DNA from: Joyebacterum sp964521425
Lineage (GTDB): Bacteria > Joyebacterota > Joyebacteria > Joyebacterales > Joyebacteraceae
DNA length: 64,000 nucleotides
Direction of reading: 5' to 3'
Assembly: GCA_964521425.1 (NCBI GenBank)
Contig: CAZFRO010000003.1
Location: 1 to 64,000 of the forward strand
The notes under the pieces are model-generated. The model was not told the DNA's origin, ran no database searches, and saw only the letters and a program-made list of their open reading frames with translations. Numbering within the stretch: the stretch's first letter is position 1; every line of letters starts with the position of its first letter. Both the position numbers and the translations under genes were made by a program. Below, piece by piece: positions 25,321-32,870 of the stretch.

Positions 25321-26409
25321 GCAGCGACAGAGAGAGAACACTCAAGGACATCGCCCGGCGTGTAGGTGAACTCCAGGAGTATCTTTGACATCCCAGGCCT
25401 TCAGAAGCGAATGAATGAGCTTGAGGCGATGACGGCCGCCTCCGATTTCTGGCAGGACTCGGAGCGCGCCAAGGGAGTCGTCGGTGAGATATCCTCGCTC
25501 AAGGCTTGGCTTGCGCCTGTGGCGTCGCTCAAAGGGCGCATTCTGGATCTGGAGACCCTGATCGAGTTGGCCGAGGAGGAGGGTGGCGAGGCTGATGAGG
25601 AGGCTCAGGCGGAACTTGAAGCTGCCGTGAAGGCGCTCGATGACCTCGAGTTCAGGAAGATGCTCTCCGGGAAGGACGACGAGCGGAATGCGATTCTCTC
25701 GGTCCATCCGGGCGCCGGGGGCACCGACTCTCAGGACTGGGCGCAGATGCTTTTCAGGATGTACATGGCCTGGACAGAGAAGCGTGGCTTCTCTGCGGAA
25801 GTCATGGACATTCAGTCGGCCGATGAGGCCGGCATCAAGAGCGCCACGGTCCTCGTGAAGGGATCGTACGCATACGGCTACCTGAAGGCTGAGATCGGCG
25901 TTCACCGTCTGGTCCGTCTCTCACCGTTCGATGCGAACCATCGCCGTCACACATCGTTCGCATCTGTGGCCGTCTATCCTGAAATCGATGAGGAGACGGC
26001 CATCGAGGTAAGCGAGTCGGATATCAGGATAGACGTCTTCGGGGCTAGCGGTCCCGGCGGCCAGCACGTCAACAAGAGTTCCACGGCCATCCGAATTACG
26101 CATCTGCCGACCGGCATTGTTGTCTCGTGTCAGAGTGAACGGTCGCAGTTCCGGAATCGCGAGAATGCGATGAAGGTGCTGAAGGCTCGTCTGTACGCCA
26201 TCCGGGAGGAAGAGCGCAGAAAGGAACAGCAGGCGAAGGCGGGGGAGAAGCTCGAGATAGCCTGGGGAAGTCAGATACGGTCATATGTTCTCCATCCGTA
26301 CCAGATGGTCAAGGACAACCGGACCGGAGTCGAGACGTCGGATGTGAACGGCGTGCTTGATGGCGCTCTCGACGCATTCATAGAGGCGTATCTGAAGGCG
26401 ACTGGATAA
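25317..26409 (+). CDS. prfB: Peptide chain release factor 2, with programmed +1 frameshift
   Basis: Releases finished proteins at UAA and UGA. Translation starts at ATG 25317, overlapping the coaE stop. After 23 codons it meets an in-frame TGA (25386-25388). A +1 slip on CTT continues in the frame of 25387-26409 (DIPGLQKRMNELEA...). The joined product is about 363 residues, the usual RF2 length. It shows the SPF stop-codon recognition motif (VRLSPFDANHRRHTSF) and the catalytic GGQ (GASGPGGQHVNKSSTAIR). Without the shift only a 23-residue peptide would be made. The long frame itself has no well-placed start codon, which supports the frameshift reading. Confidence 0.95.
25375..25389 (+). promoter_or_regulatory. 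prfB programmed +1 frameshift site
   Basis: Shine-Dalgarno-like AGGAG (25375-25379), spacer TAT, slippery CTT (25383-25385), stop TGA (25386-25388) and C (25389). This is the known RF2 autoregulatory signal with the same spacing as in Escherichia coli: low RF2 slows termination at TGA and favours the shift into full-length RF2. Confidence 0.95.
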
Positions 26410-26554
26410 CGAGCGCGCGATAGCGCCGGTCGGGCCGTCCCCTGGATTACAGGCACACTCCGGCGCCGACATGGGATATACTCTCGCCTGTGCATCAGGT
26501 GTGCAAGCCTCCCGGAGTCTGTGCGAGGTGAATGGGTCGAGCAGGAGGTGTCAC

Positions 26555-27682
26555 ATGCGGAGAACTCCCGGATTGGTCGCGGTGGCTGTCTCTGTCATTG
26601 CCGTAGCGCTTGTCTCTACGGCAGCCGTCATACGCGTTCCCGCCGAAGCTCCAACGATCCAGGAGGGAGTCAACTCGGCGAGCGAAGGCGACACCGTTCT
26701 GGTCGCTCAAGGGACGTACACCGGTCCGATGAACCAGAACATCGATTTCTGGGGAACGAATCTGGTTCTCCTGTCGGAGTCCAGGGCCGAACTCACGATC
26801 ATTGACTGCGCGCGCGGCACACGCTGTCTCTGCCTCCGTGGGGGAGAAAACGCAACGTCGGTCGTTGACGGCTTCACGATCATGCACGGCTATGCTGAAG
26901 GAGGCGGGGCCGTCTATTGCAAGGGGGCGTCTCCCACCTTCAGGAACTGCTTCTTCCGTTCGAACCGGAGCCCCGATGTCGGTGGCGGCATGGCGTTCTA
27001 CGGGTCGTCTTCACTAATCGAGAGTTGCTTCTTCGAGGGGAATTCATCGGAGATAGCGCTGGACGGATCAGGCGGGGCGGTTTTCTGTGGGGACGGATCC
27101 GATCTTGTGATCAGCGACTGCTACTTCACTCACAACTCATCCGACATGGGGGGAGCGGTCTCGTGCACGGACGCCTCTTCGGTCCTTCTGGCCGACTGTC
27201 TTCTGGTCATGAACTGCGCTGATTCCGGGGGATCGCTTGGGTGTCGCCTTGGTTCGACGCTCATCATCGAGAGATGCACGATCGTTCACAGCATAGGTTG
27301 CGGGGGCAGCGGGATCTACTGCGACGGAGGATCCGACGTCGAGGCGAATACGACCATCATCGCCTTCGGCTACAAGGGTGAGGCCGTATGCTGTTCGACG
27401 GGAGGCACGGCTACGCTCATATGCTGCGACGTTTTTCAGAATGAGTACGGCGACTGGACAGGCTGCATCGCCGGACAGAACGGTGTTGCCGGCAACATCT
27501 CGGAGGATCCGCTCTTCTGCGGCATTCTCAATCCGGGCAGCCGGTACTCGCTCCGAAGCGATTCGCCCTGTGCCGCCGAGAACAATCCGGACTGCGGTCG
27601 CATAGGCGTGTTGGGTGTCGGCTGTGAGGCAACGCCTGTGGAATCGTTGAGCTGGGGGCGTCTGAAGATGCTGTTCAAGTAG
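26555..27682 (+). CDS. Exported right-handed parallel beta-helix protein with a C-terminal PVE-SWG tag
   Basis: A 375-residue secreted protein. Signal peptide (VAVAVSVIAVALVSTAAV), then IRVPAEAPTIQEGVNSASEGDTVLVAQGTYTG, the usual opening of a right-handed beta-helix domain. Short repeats follow (FRNCFFRSNRS, IESCFFEGNSS, ISDCYFTHNSS, LADCLLVMNC), rich in cysteine. The fold is typical of extracellular polysaccharide-binding or lyase proteins, but no catalytic site is evident. The last 16 residues, TPVESLSWGRLKMLFK, closely match the end of another beta-helix protein at 56843-57847. AGGAGGTG precedes the ATG. A TATACT at 26477-26482 may be its -10, but no -35 fits. Confidence 0.75.
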   Translation: MRRTPGLVAVAVSVIAVALVSTAAVIRVPAEAPTIQEGVNSASEGDTVLVAQGTYTGPMNQNIDFWGTNLVLLSESRAELTIIDCARGTRCLCLRGGENATSVVDGFTIMHGYAEGGGAVYCKGASPTFRNCFFRSNRSPDVGGGMAFYGSSSLIESCFFEGNSSEIALDGSGGAVFCGDGSDLVISDCYFTHNSSDMGGAVSCTDASSVLLADCLLVMNCADSGGSLGCRLGSTLIIERCTIVHSIGCGGSGIYCDGGSDVEANTTIIAFGYKGEAVCCSTGGTATLICCDVFQNEYGDWTGCIAGQNGVAGNISEDPLFCGILNPGSRYSLRSDSPCAAENNPDCGRIGVLGVGCEATPVESLSWGRLKMLFK

Positions 27683-27789
27683 CTCGGGTGGGAGGGGCGG
27701 TCCAGTTCTCCAGTGTAGCTGCCGTCTGGATTTCCACCGAATCGGCATAGACCACCGCGGGATTGACCGCGAACCAGGAGGTTGATGAT

Positions 27790-29268
27790 TTGGAGAAGCC
27801 GGAGGGCGTCGCTCAGGAACAGATGCGAGCGAACCTCGAGAGCCTGAGGGAGAGCGGGGTCGATCCGTATCCCCGTCGTTTCGAGAGATCGTGTGTCTCT
27901 CTCGAAGTCGTGGACGGTTTCGACCGTCTTGAGGGCAGCGAGGTGACAGTGGCCGGACGTCTGATGGCGACGAGGGGCCATGGAAAGGCCGGCTTCGCGG
28001 ACCTCGTGGACGAGAAGGGGAAAATACAGCTCTATGTGCGGCGGGATGAGGTCGGGGACGAGCAGTTCGCGGTCTGGAAACTCGTAACCGTTGGTGACAT
28101 CGTCGGTGCGCGCGGCGAGGTCTTCAAGACCAGATCAGATGAAGTGAGCATCAAGGTGAAGGAGTTCACGCTTCTCGCGAAGGCCCTTCTTCCGCTTCCG
28201 GAGAAGTGGCACGGTCTCAAGGACAAGGAGATAAGATATCGCAAACGGTACCTGGATCTCATCTCCAATGAGGAGACGCGGGACGTCTTCCGTGCAAGGA
28301 GCAGAATAGTCCACATCATGCGGGACTTTCTGGCGGAGCGGGACTTTCTGGAGGTCGAGACGCCGATACTCCAACCGATCTACGGTGGAGCATTCGCGCG
28401 CGCCTTTGAGACGCACCATCACTCGCTCGATCTTAAGCTCTACCTGAGGATAGCCGACGAACTCTACCTCAAGCGCCTGATCGTCGGGGGGTTTGAGCGC
28501 GTCTTCGAGATCGGCAAGGACTTCCGCAACGAGGGCATGGACAGCACACACAGTCCCGAGTTCACGCAGCTCGAGCTCTACCAGGCCTACGCCGACTACA
28601 ACGTGATGATGGAGACCACGGAATCGCTCTTCGAGCGGCTCGCCATCGAACTCCACGGCGGCACCAAGTTCACATGGCAGGGGCAGGAGATCGATGTCAA
28701 GGCGCCGTGGAATCGTGTCAAGGTGATGGACGCCGTGGCGGGCATCGTCGGGAACGATGCGCTCAAGAGCAGAGACGCTCTGGCGGCGGCAGCCCAGGCG
28801 GCCGGCCTCGATCTGGGTGACCCGGAGGGCGACGGACTCCCTGGTTTCGGCGAGCTTGTGGAGAAGATCCTGAGCGAGTTCGTGGAACCGAAACTCATGG
28901 AGCCGACTTTCCTGGTCGACTACCCGATCGAGATTTCACCGCTTGCCAAGCAGACGCCGGACGATCCAGCGATCGTCGAGCGGTTCGAGATCTTCATAGC
29001 CGGCATCGAGCTGGGCAACTCGTTCACGGAACTGAACGATCCCGACGAGCAGGTGCGGCGCCTGAGCACGCAGGTGGAGAGGCGCGCGGATGGAGATGAA
29101 GAGGCGCACGGGATGGACGATGATTTCATCACGGCGCTCAAGCACGGCATGCCCCCGACGGGGGGACTAGGGCTGGGAGTGGACAGGGTGATCATGTTAC
29201 TGACGGACTCCCCCGGGATCCGCGACGTCATTCTGTTCCCCGCGATGCGTCCGGAGAGGGACGAGTAG
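27790..29268 (+). CDS. lysS: Lysine--tRNA ligase (class II)
   Basis: Charges tRNA-Lys. N-terminal OB-fold (about 40-150: VTVAGRLMATRGHGKAGFADL), then the class II core with FLEVETPILQPIYGGAFARAFETHH, motif 2 EIGKDFRNEGMDSTHSPEFTQLE and motif 3 GLGLGVDRVIMLLTDSPGIRDV. The length is 492 residues. The start is TTG at 27790, with AGGAGG 8 bases upstream; an earlier TTG (27763) lacks such a site. It is followed after two bases by lolC and probably heads the lolCD-mcsAB-clpC run. Confidence 0.94.
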   Translation: MEKPEGVAQEQMRANLESLRESGVDPYPRRFERSCVSLEVVDGFDRLEGSEVTVAGRLMATRGHGKAGFADLVDEKGKIQLYVRRDEVGDEQFAVWKLVTVGDIVGARGEVFKTRSDEVSIKVKEFTLLAKALLPLPEKWHGLKDKEIRYRKRYLDLISNEETRDVFRARSRIVHIMRDFLAERDFLEVETPILQPIYGGAFARAFETHHHSLDLKLYLRIADELYLKRLIVGGFERVFEIGKDFRNEGMDSTHSPEFTQLELYQAYADYNVMMETTESLFERLAIELHGGTKFTWQGQEIDVKAPWNRVKVMDAVAGIVGNDALKSRDALAAAAQAAGLDLGDPEGDGLPGFGELVEKILSEFVEPKLMEPTFLVDYPIEISPLAKQTPDDPAIVERFEIFIAGIELGNSFTELNDPDEQVRRLSTQVERRADGDEEAHGMDDDFITALKHGMPPTGGLGLGVDRVIMLLTDSPGIRDVILFPAMRPERDE

Positions 29269-29270
29269 CG

Positions 29271-30521
29271 ATGGAGAGGAGCCCCTTCTTGTCATTTGAG
29301 TGGTTCGTCGCGTGGCGCTATCTCAGGGCACGTCGCAAGACCAGATTCATCTCGATAATCACGATCATTTCCGTTGTGGGTGTGGCAGTTGGCGTCATGG
29401 CATTGACTGTTGTTCTTGGCGTGATGAACGGATTCGAGGAGGAGATACACCGGCGGATCATCGGCATCAATGCCCATGTGATATTGCTCAAGTACGGAGC
29501 CGAGCCGGTCCGGGACTTCCAGACGATCATCGACATCGCCGAGACCGTCCCAGAGGTTGTCGCGGCGGCGCCGTTCACGTATTCGAAAGGCGTCATAAAG
29601 GGCTACGAGCGCTCCGATGGCGCCGTCATTCGCGGGGCCGACCTCGAGAGCGAGGCAAGAGTCACCGACATCATGGAGAACATCGAGCCTCGGCTTGAGA
29701 CACTGACAAGCGGGCCCGGTGAGATTCCGCTCATGATCATCGGCGACGAGCTGGCTCTGAGGCTCCGGGTCACGGTCGGGGATACGGTCGCCCTGTCTTC
29801 GCCGTTCGACTATGTTGTCACGCCCATGGGAGTGATGACGTCGGTCTCGCAGTTCAGGGTCGCCGGGCTCTACAGCTCGGGGATGTACGAATACGACCAG
29901 CAGTTGGTCTACATAGATCTTCCCATGGCGCAACGCCTGTTCGGCATGGGGGATGGTGTTACCGGTATCGAGATAAGGGTGGAAGACCCGTGGCGAGCCC
30001 CCGAGGTTGGAAGCGCGGTTGTTGCGGCCGTCGGAGGGTTTCCTTACCGCGCCAACAACTGGATCTACCTGAACCGCAACCTCTTCACGTGGATGAGGAC
30101 CGAGAAGAAGGTCATGTTCTGGATACTGTCCCTCATCATCATGGTGGCCGCGTTCAACATCGCGAGCACTCTCATCATGGTTGTCATGGAGAAGACGAAA
30201 GACATCGGTGTAATGAAGTCGATGGGAGCGACGGCTCGGTCTATCCTCAGGATCTTCATCGCAGAGGGGCTCGTGATAGGAGTCCTTGGAATGCTCATCG
30301 GCAGCATCGGTGGATTCGTGCTGGCGTCGCTTCTCGATAGGTATCAGTTCATTTCCCTTCCGGGAGACGTGTATCCCGTGGAGACACTCCCCGTGCTCAT
30401 GAAGTTCAGTGACTTCGTGATCGTCGCGGGTGCTGCGATCCTGATCAGTTTCCTCGCCGCCCTTTATCCGGCATGGAAGGCAGCCAAGTTGGCTCCGGTG
30501 GAGGCCATCCGCAATGAGTAG
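29271..30521 (+). CDS. lolC: LolC/LolE family lipoprotein-releasing ABC permease
   Basis: Inner-membrane permease that extracts mature lipoproteins for transfer to the outer membrane. Typical start FEWFVAWRYLRARRKTRFISIITIISVVG with the first helix, a periplasmic domain (about 50-270) and three C-terminal helices (FWILSLIIMVAAFNIASTLIMVV, IFIAEGLVIGVLGMLIGSIGGFV, FVIVAGAAILISFLAALYPAWKAA). The length is 416 residues. It starts two bases after lysS and overlaps lolD by 8 bases. Only one permease gene is present, so the transporter may use a homodimer (LolF-like) with LolD. Confidence 0.88.
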   Translation: MERSPFLSFEWFVAWRYLRARRKTRFISIITIISVVGVAVGVMALTVVLGVMNGFEEEIHRRIIGINAHVILLKYGAEPVRDFQTIIDIAETVPEVVAAAPFTYSKGVIKGYERSDGAVIRGADLESEARVTDIMENIEPRLETLTSGPGEIPLMIIGDELALRLRVTVGDTVALSSPFDYVVTPMGVMTSVSQFRVAGLYSSGMYEYDQQLVYIDLPMAQRLFGMGDGVTGIEIRVEDPWRAPEVGSAVVAAVGGFPYRANNWIYLNRNLFTWMRTEKKVMFWILSLIIMVAAFNIASTLIMVVMEKTKDIGVMKSMGATARSILRIFIAEGLVIGVLGMLIGSIGGFVLASLLDRYQFISLPGDVYPVETLPVLMKFSDFVIVAGAAILISFLAALYPAWKAAKLAPVEAIRNE

Positions 30522-31215
30522 TCATGCGTCGGATCCAGGTGGGCCCATGCTGAAGGTCGAGAGTGTGACCAAGACCTTCACATCAGGAACCGAGGAGTTG
30601 CACGTTCTCAGGGGCATCGACATGGACGTGAGACGAGGCGAGATCGTCGCCATCGTCGGACCATCCGGTGTCGGCAAGAGCACTCTGCTTCACATCATGG
30701 GTGCGCTTGATCACCCCACGTCCGGCAGCGTTTTCATCGATTCGACTGACGTCTTCGCCCTTCCGGAAGTGGAGCGCGCGGGTTTCAGAAACAGGACCGT
30801 CGGATTCGTGTTCCAATTCCACCACCTCATGCGTGAGCTGACCGCTCTCGAGAATGTCATGATGCCCTGTCTCATCGCCGGGATGAGTGGGTCGGCCGCC
30901 AGGGCGCGAGCCTTTGAGATCCTTGAGCAGGTGCACCTGGCTCCTCGCGCACACCACAGGCCGGGAGAGCTCTCGGGCGGCGAGGAGCAGCGTGTGGCTG
31001 TGGCAAGGGCACTCGTTAACGACCCCTCGGTGGTCCTTGCCGACGAGCCGTCCGGCAATCTCGACCGCGCCGGCGGCAAGGAGCTTCACGACCTCATCTG
31101 GCACTTGCGGGAGGAGCTTGGACAGACATTTGTGATAGTGACCCACAACCCCGAACTCTATGAGAGAGCGGACAGGGTCGTGGAACTCAGAGAGGGAACG
31201 ACGGTCCGCATCTGA
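30514..31215 (+). CDS. lolD: LolD-type ABC transporter ATP-binding protein
   Basis: ATPase of the lipoprotein-releasing system, 233 residues. Walker A GPSGVGKSTLLHIMGALD (from residue 49), QFHHLMRELTALENVMMP, signature LSGGEEQRVAVARALVNDPS and Walker B VVLADEPSGNLD match LolD. The E-E before Q-R in the signature is common in LolD. The ATG at 30514 overlaps lolC; an ATG at 30547 is an alternative. Its last codons and stop lie in the first copy of a 39-bp tandem duplication. Confidence 0.88.
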   Translation: MSSHASDPGGPMLKVESVTKTFTSGTEELHVLRGIDMDVRRGEIVAIVGPSGVGKSTLLHIMGALDHPTSGSVFIDSTDVFALPEVERAGFRNRTVGFVFQFHHLMRELTALENVMMPCLIAGMSGSAARARAFEILEQVHLAPRAHHRPGELSGGEEQRVAVARALVNDPSVVLADEPSGNLDRAGGKELHDLIWHLREELGQTFVIVTHNPELYERADRVVELREGTTVRI

Positions 31216-31266
31216 CGATGGGGCCGGAGAGAGGGAACGACGGTTCGCATCTGACGAGGGAGCCAG
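31189..31266 (+). repeat. Two 39-bp tandem copies at the lolD-mcsA junction
   Basis: Copies at 31189-31227 and 31228-31266 differ at about four positions. The first holds the last nine codons of lolD and its TGA. The second repeats the same codons and stop as a non-coding remnant and supplies the GAGGGAG before mcsA. It looks like a fixed tandem duplication of a gene end. Confidence 0.85.
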
Positions 31267-31270
31267 AGCG

Positions 31271-31795
31271 ATGATCTGTGATGAGTGTGGCAGGCCTGCA
31301 ACCATCCGGTTCGTAGAGACGGTCAACGGCGAGATGCGGCTGATGCGGCTCTGCGGGGAATGCGCCGCGGCGCGAGGTATCGGTCTGTCGTTCGCTCCTC
31401 TCGCAGGACCTCTCGTGAACATGCTCATGGGGTTCCTTGAGGAGGTTGGAGCGCAGGAGCCGGTAGACATACGGGAGCCGGCGTGCTCCGAGTGCGGACT
31501 GCCCTACGAAGAGTTCCGTCGGACCGGCAAGCTTGGATGCGCAGTCTGCTACACGTCGTTTGAGAAGGAACTGCGGCCCCTCATACGCCGCATCAACGGT
31601 AGCACTCGGCACACCGGGAGGATTCCCACATCGGCGCCCGACGATGTGGAATCGATCAGGGAGGTCAGGCGTCTCAAGGTGGATCTGGAGTGTGCTGTCA
31701 GGGGCGAGGAGTACGAGCGTGCGGCCGAACTCCGTGACCGCATCCGGGACCTCGAGTCGAAGCGCTCGGAGGGGGGGGACGATGGGGACGTTTGA
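31271..31795 (+). CDS. mcsA: McsA-like zinc-finger activator of the McsB arginine kinase
   Basis: A 174-residue protein with four CxxC pairs (C3/C6, C28/C31, C72/C75, C90/C93) that should bind zinc and a C-terminal UVR motif (about 135-170: VDLECAVRGEEYERAAELRDRIRDLE). This is the layout of McsA, which activates McsB and works with ClpC in Firmicutes. The frame is open upstream through the 39-bp duplication, but the ATG at 31271 starts the first zinc pair. It overlaps mcsB by 14 bases. Confidence 0.88.
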   Translation: MICDECGRPATIRFVETVNGEMRLMRLCGECAAARGIGLSFAPLAGPLVNMLMGFLEEVGAQEPVDIREPACSECGLPYEEFRRTGKLGCAVCYTSFEKELRPLIRRINGSTRHTGRIPTSAPDDVESIREVRRLKVDLECAVRGEEYERAAELRDRIRDLESKRSEGGDDGDV

Positions 31796-32846
31796 GCAGA
31801 TGCTCGCCACTCCGCCAGGCTGGCTCGACGCATCCGGTCCGATCTCCAATGTTGTTCTCTCGACCAGGGTGCGACTGGCTCGGAACCTCAAGGGCGTGCC
31901 GTTTCCAATGAGGGCAGACAACGCGGAACTTGAACGCGTGAGAGATCGCACGCTGGATGCGGCGTCGGCAAGCAACTACCTGGCAGACGCGCTGGTTCTG
32001 ATCATGGATGAGAGTTCGCAGTCGAAGCGGGAGATTCTGGTCGAACGTCACCTGACGGGACGGGAGTTCCTGAGAGATAGTCCCGGACGTGCGGTCATCA
32101 TAGGTGATAGGGAACTCGTGAGCGCAGTGATCAACGAGGAGGATCACCTCAGGCTGGCATGTCTCAGATCCGGTCTCGAGCCCGTGGAGGCCTGGCGCCT
32201 GGTCGATCGGCTCGACACCGAACTGGAGCGGAACTTGCATTATTCGTACTCCAGCGACTGGGGATACCTTACATCCTGCCCCACGAATGTGGGCACGGGT
32301 ATGCGCGTGTCCGTGCTTATGCATCTGGTGGGACTTGTGAGAAGCAACCGCATCGCGCAGGTCCTTGGCAGCATATCGAAACTTGGGCTTTCGGTGAGAG
32401 GATTCTACGGCGAGAGGAGTGCGGCTCTCGGGGGGTTCTTCCAGGTCTCGAACCAGATGACACTGGGGCAGTCTGAAGATGACATAGCTTACACGGTCGA
32501 GAGGGTGGCCGGTCAACTGGTCACTCTTGAGCTTGAGGCAAGAAGTAAGCTCACGGAGAAGGGTGCACGCAGGATCGAAGATGAGGTGCACAGAGCACAC
32601 GGCATCCTTACGAGCGCGAGAATCATCTCGTCGGATGAAATGATGGCGCTCTGTTCGTCACTGAGATTCGGCATCACCGAGGGGCTTATCGATTCGGTCG
32701 ATCTTGCTACGGCAAACGGACTACTCGTCTCTACACAGCCCGGTCATCTCAAGCACTTCAACGGCAGGGATCCGGGGCCGGAGCGGCGCGATCGAATGAG
32801 GGCGGATCTGATCCGCAGGGAACTGGCGTCGGGGAGCAGTGCCTAG
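31782..32846 (+). CDS. mcsB: Protein arginine kinase McsB
   Basis: Phosphorylates arginine side chains on proteins, marking them for the ClpC protease (established in Bacillus). The 354 residues show the ATP:guanido phosphotransferase pattern: STRVRLARNLKGVPFP near the N-terminus, SQSKREILVERHLTGREFL, the NEEDHLR motif at about 118, and CPTNVGTGMR with the active-site Cys at 166, about where Bacillus McsB has it (167). The length matches McsB rather than animal arginine kinases. The ATG at 31782 follows GGAGGGGGGG. clpC starts 24 bases after its stop. Confidence 0.92.
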   Translation: MGTFEQMLATPPGWLDASGPISNVVLSTRVRLARNLKGVPFPMRADNAELERVRDRTLDAASASNYLADALVLIMDESSQSKREILVERHLTGREFLRDSPGRAVIIGDRELVSAVINEEDHLRLACLRSGLEPVEAWRLVDRLDTELERNLHYSYSSDWGYLTSCPTNVGTGMRVSVLMHLVGLVRSNRIAQVLGSISKLGLSVRGFYGERSAALGGFFQVSNQMTLGQSEDDIAYTVERVAGQLVTLELEARSKLTEKGARRIEDEVHRAHGILTSARIISSDEMMALCSSLRFGITEGLIDSVDLATANGLLVSTQPGHLKHFNGRDPGPERRDRMRADLIRRELASGSSA

Positions 32847-32870
32847 GCTTCCTGATAATCGGAGGGGAGA

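Noticed and set aside
25386..25388. In-frame TGA in prfB as a sequencing error or pseudogene
   Set aside because: The surrounding AGGAG-TAT-CTT-TGA-C is the known programmed frameshift signal with exact spacing.
26477..26482. TATACT as the full promoter of the first beta-helix gene
   Set aside because: The nearest -35-like TTACAG is 24 bases away. It is kept only as a possible -10.
31160..31270. Longer N-terminus for McsA reading through the 39-bp duplication
   Set aside because: The added part is a repeat-encoded Ser/Glu/Arg string overlapping lolD. The ATG at 31271 begins the first CxxC pair as in known McsA.
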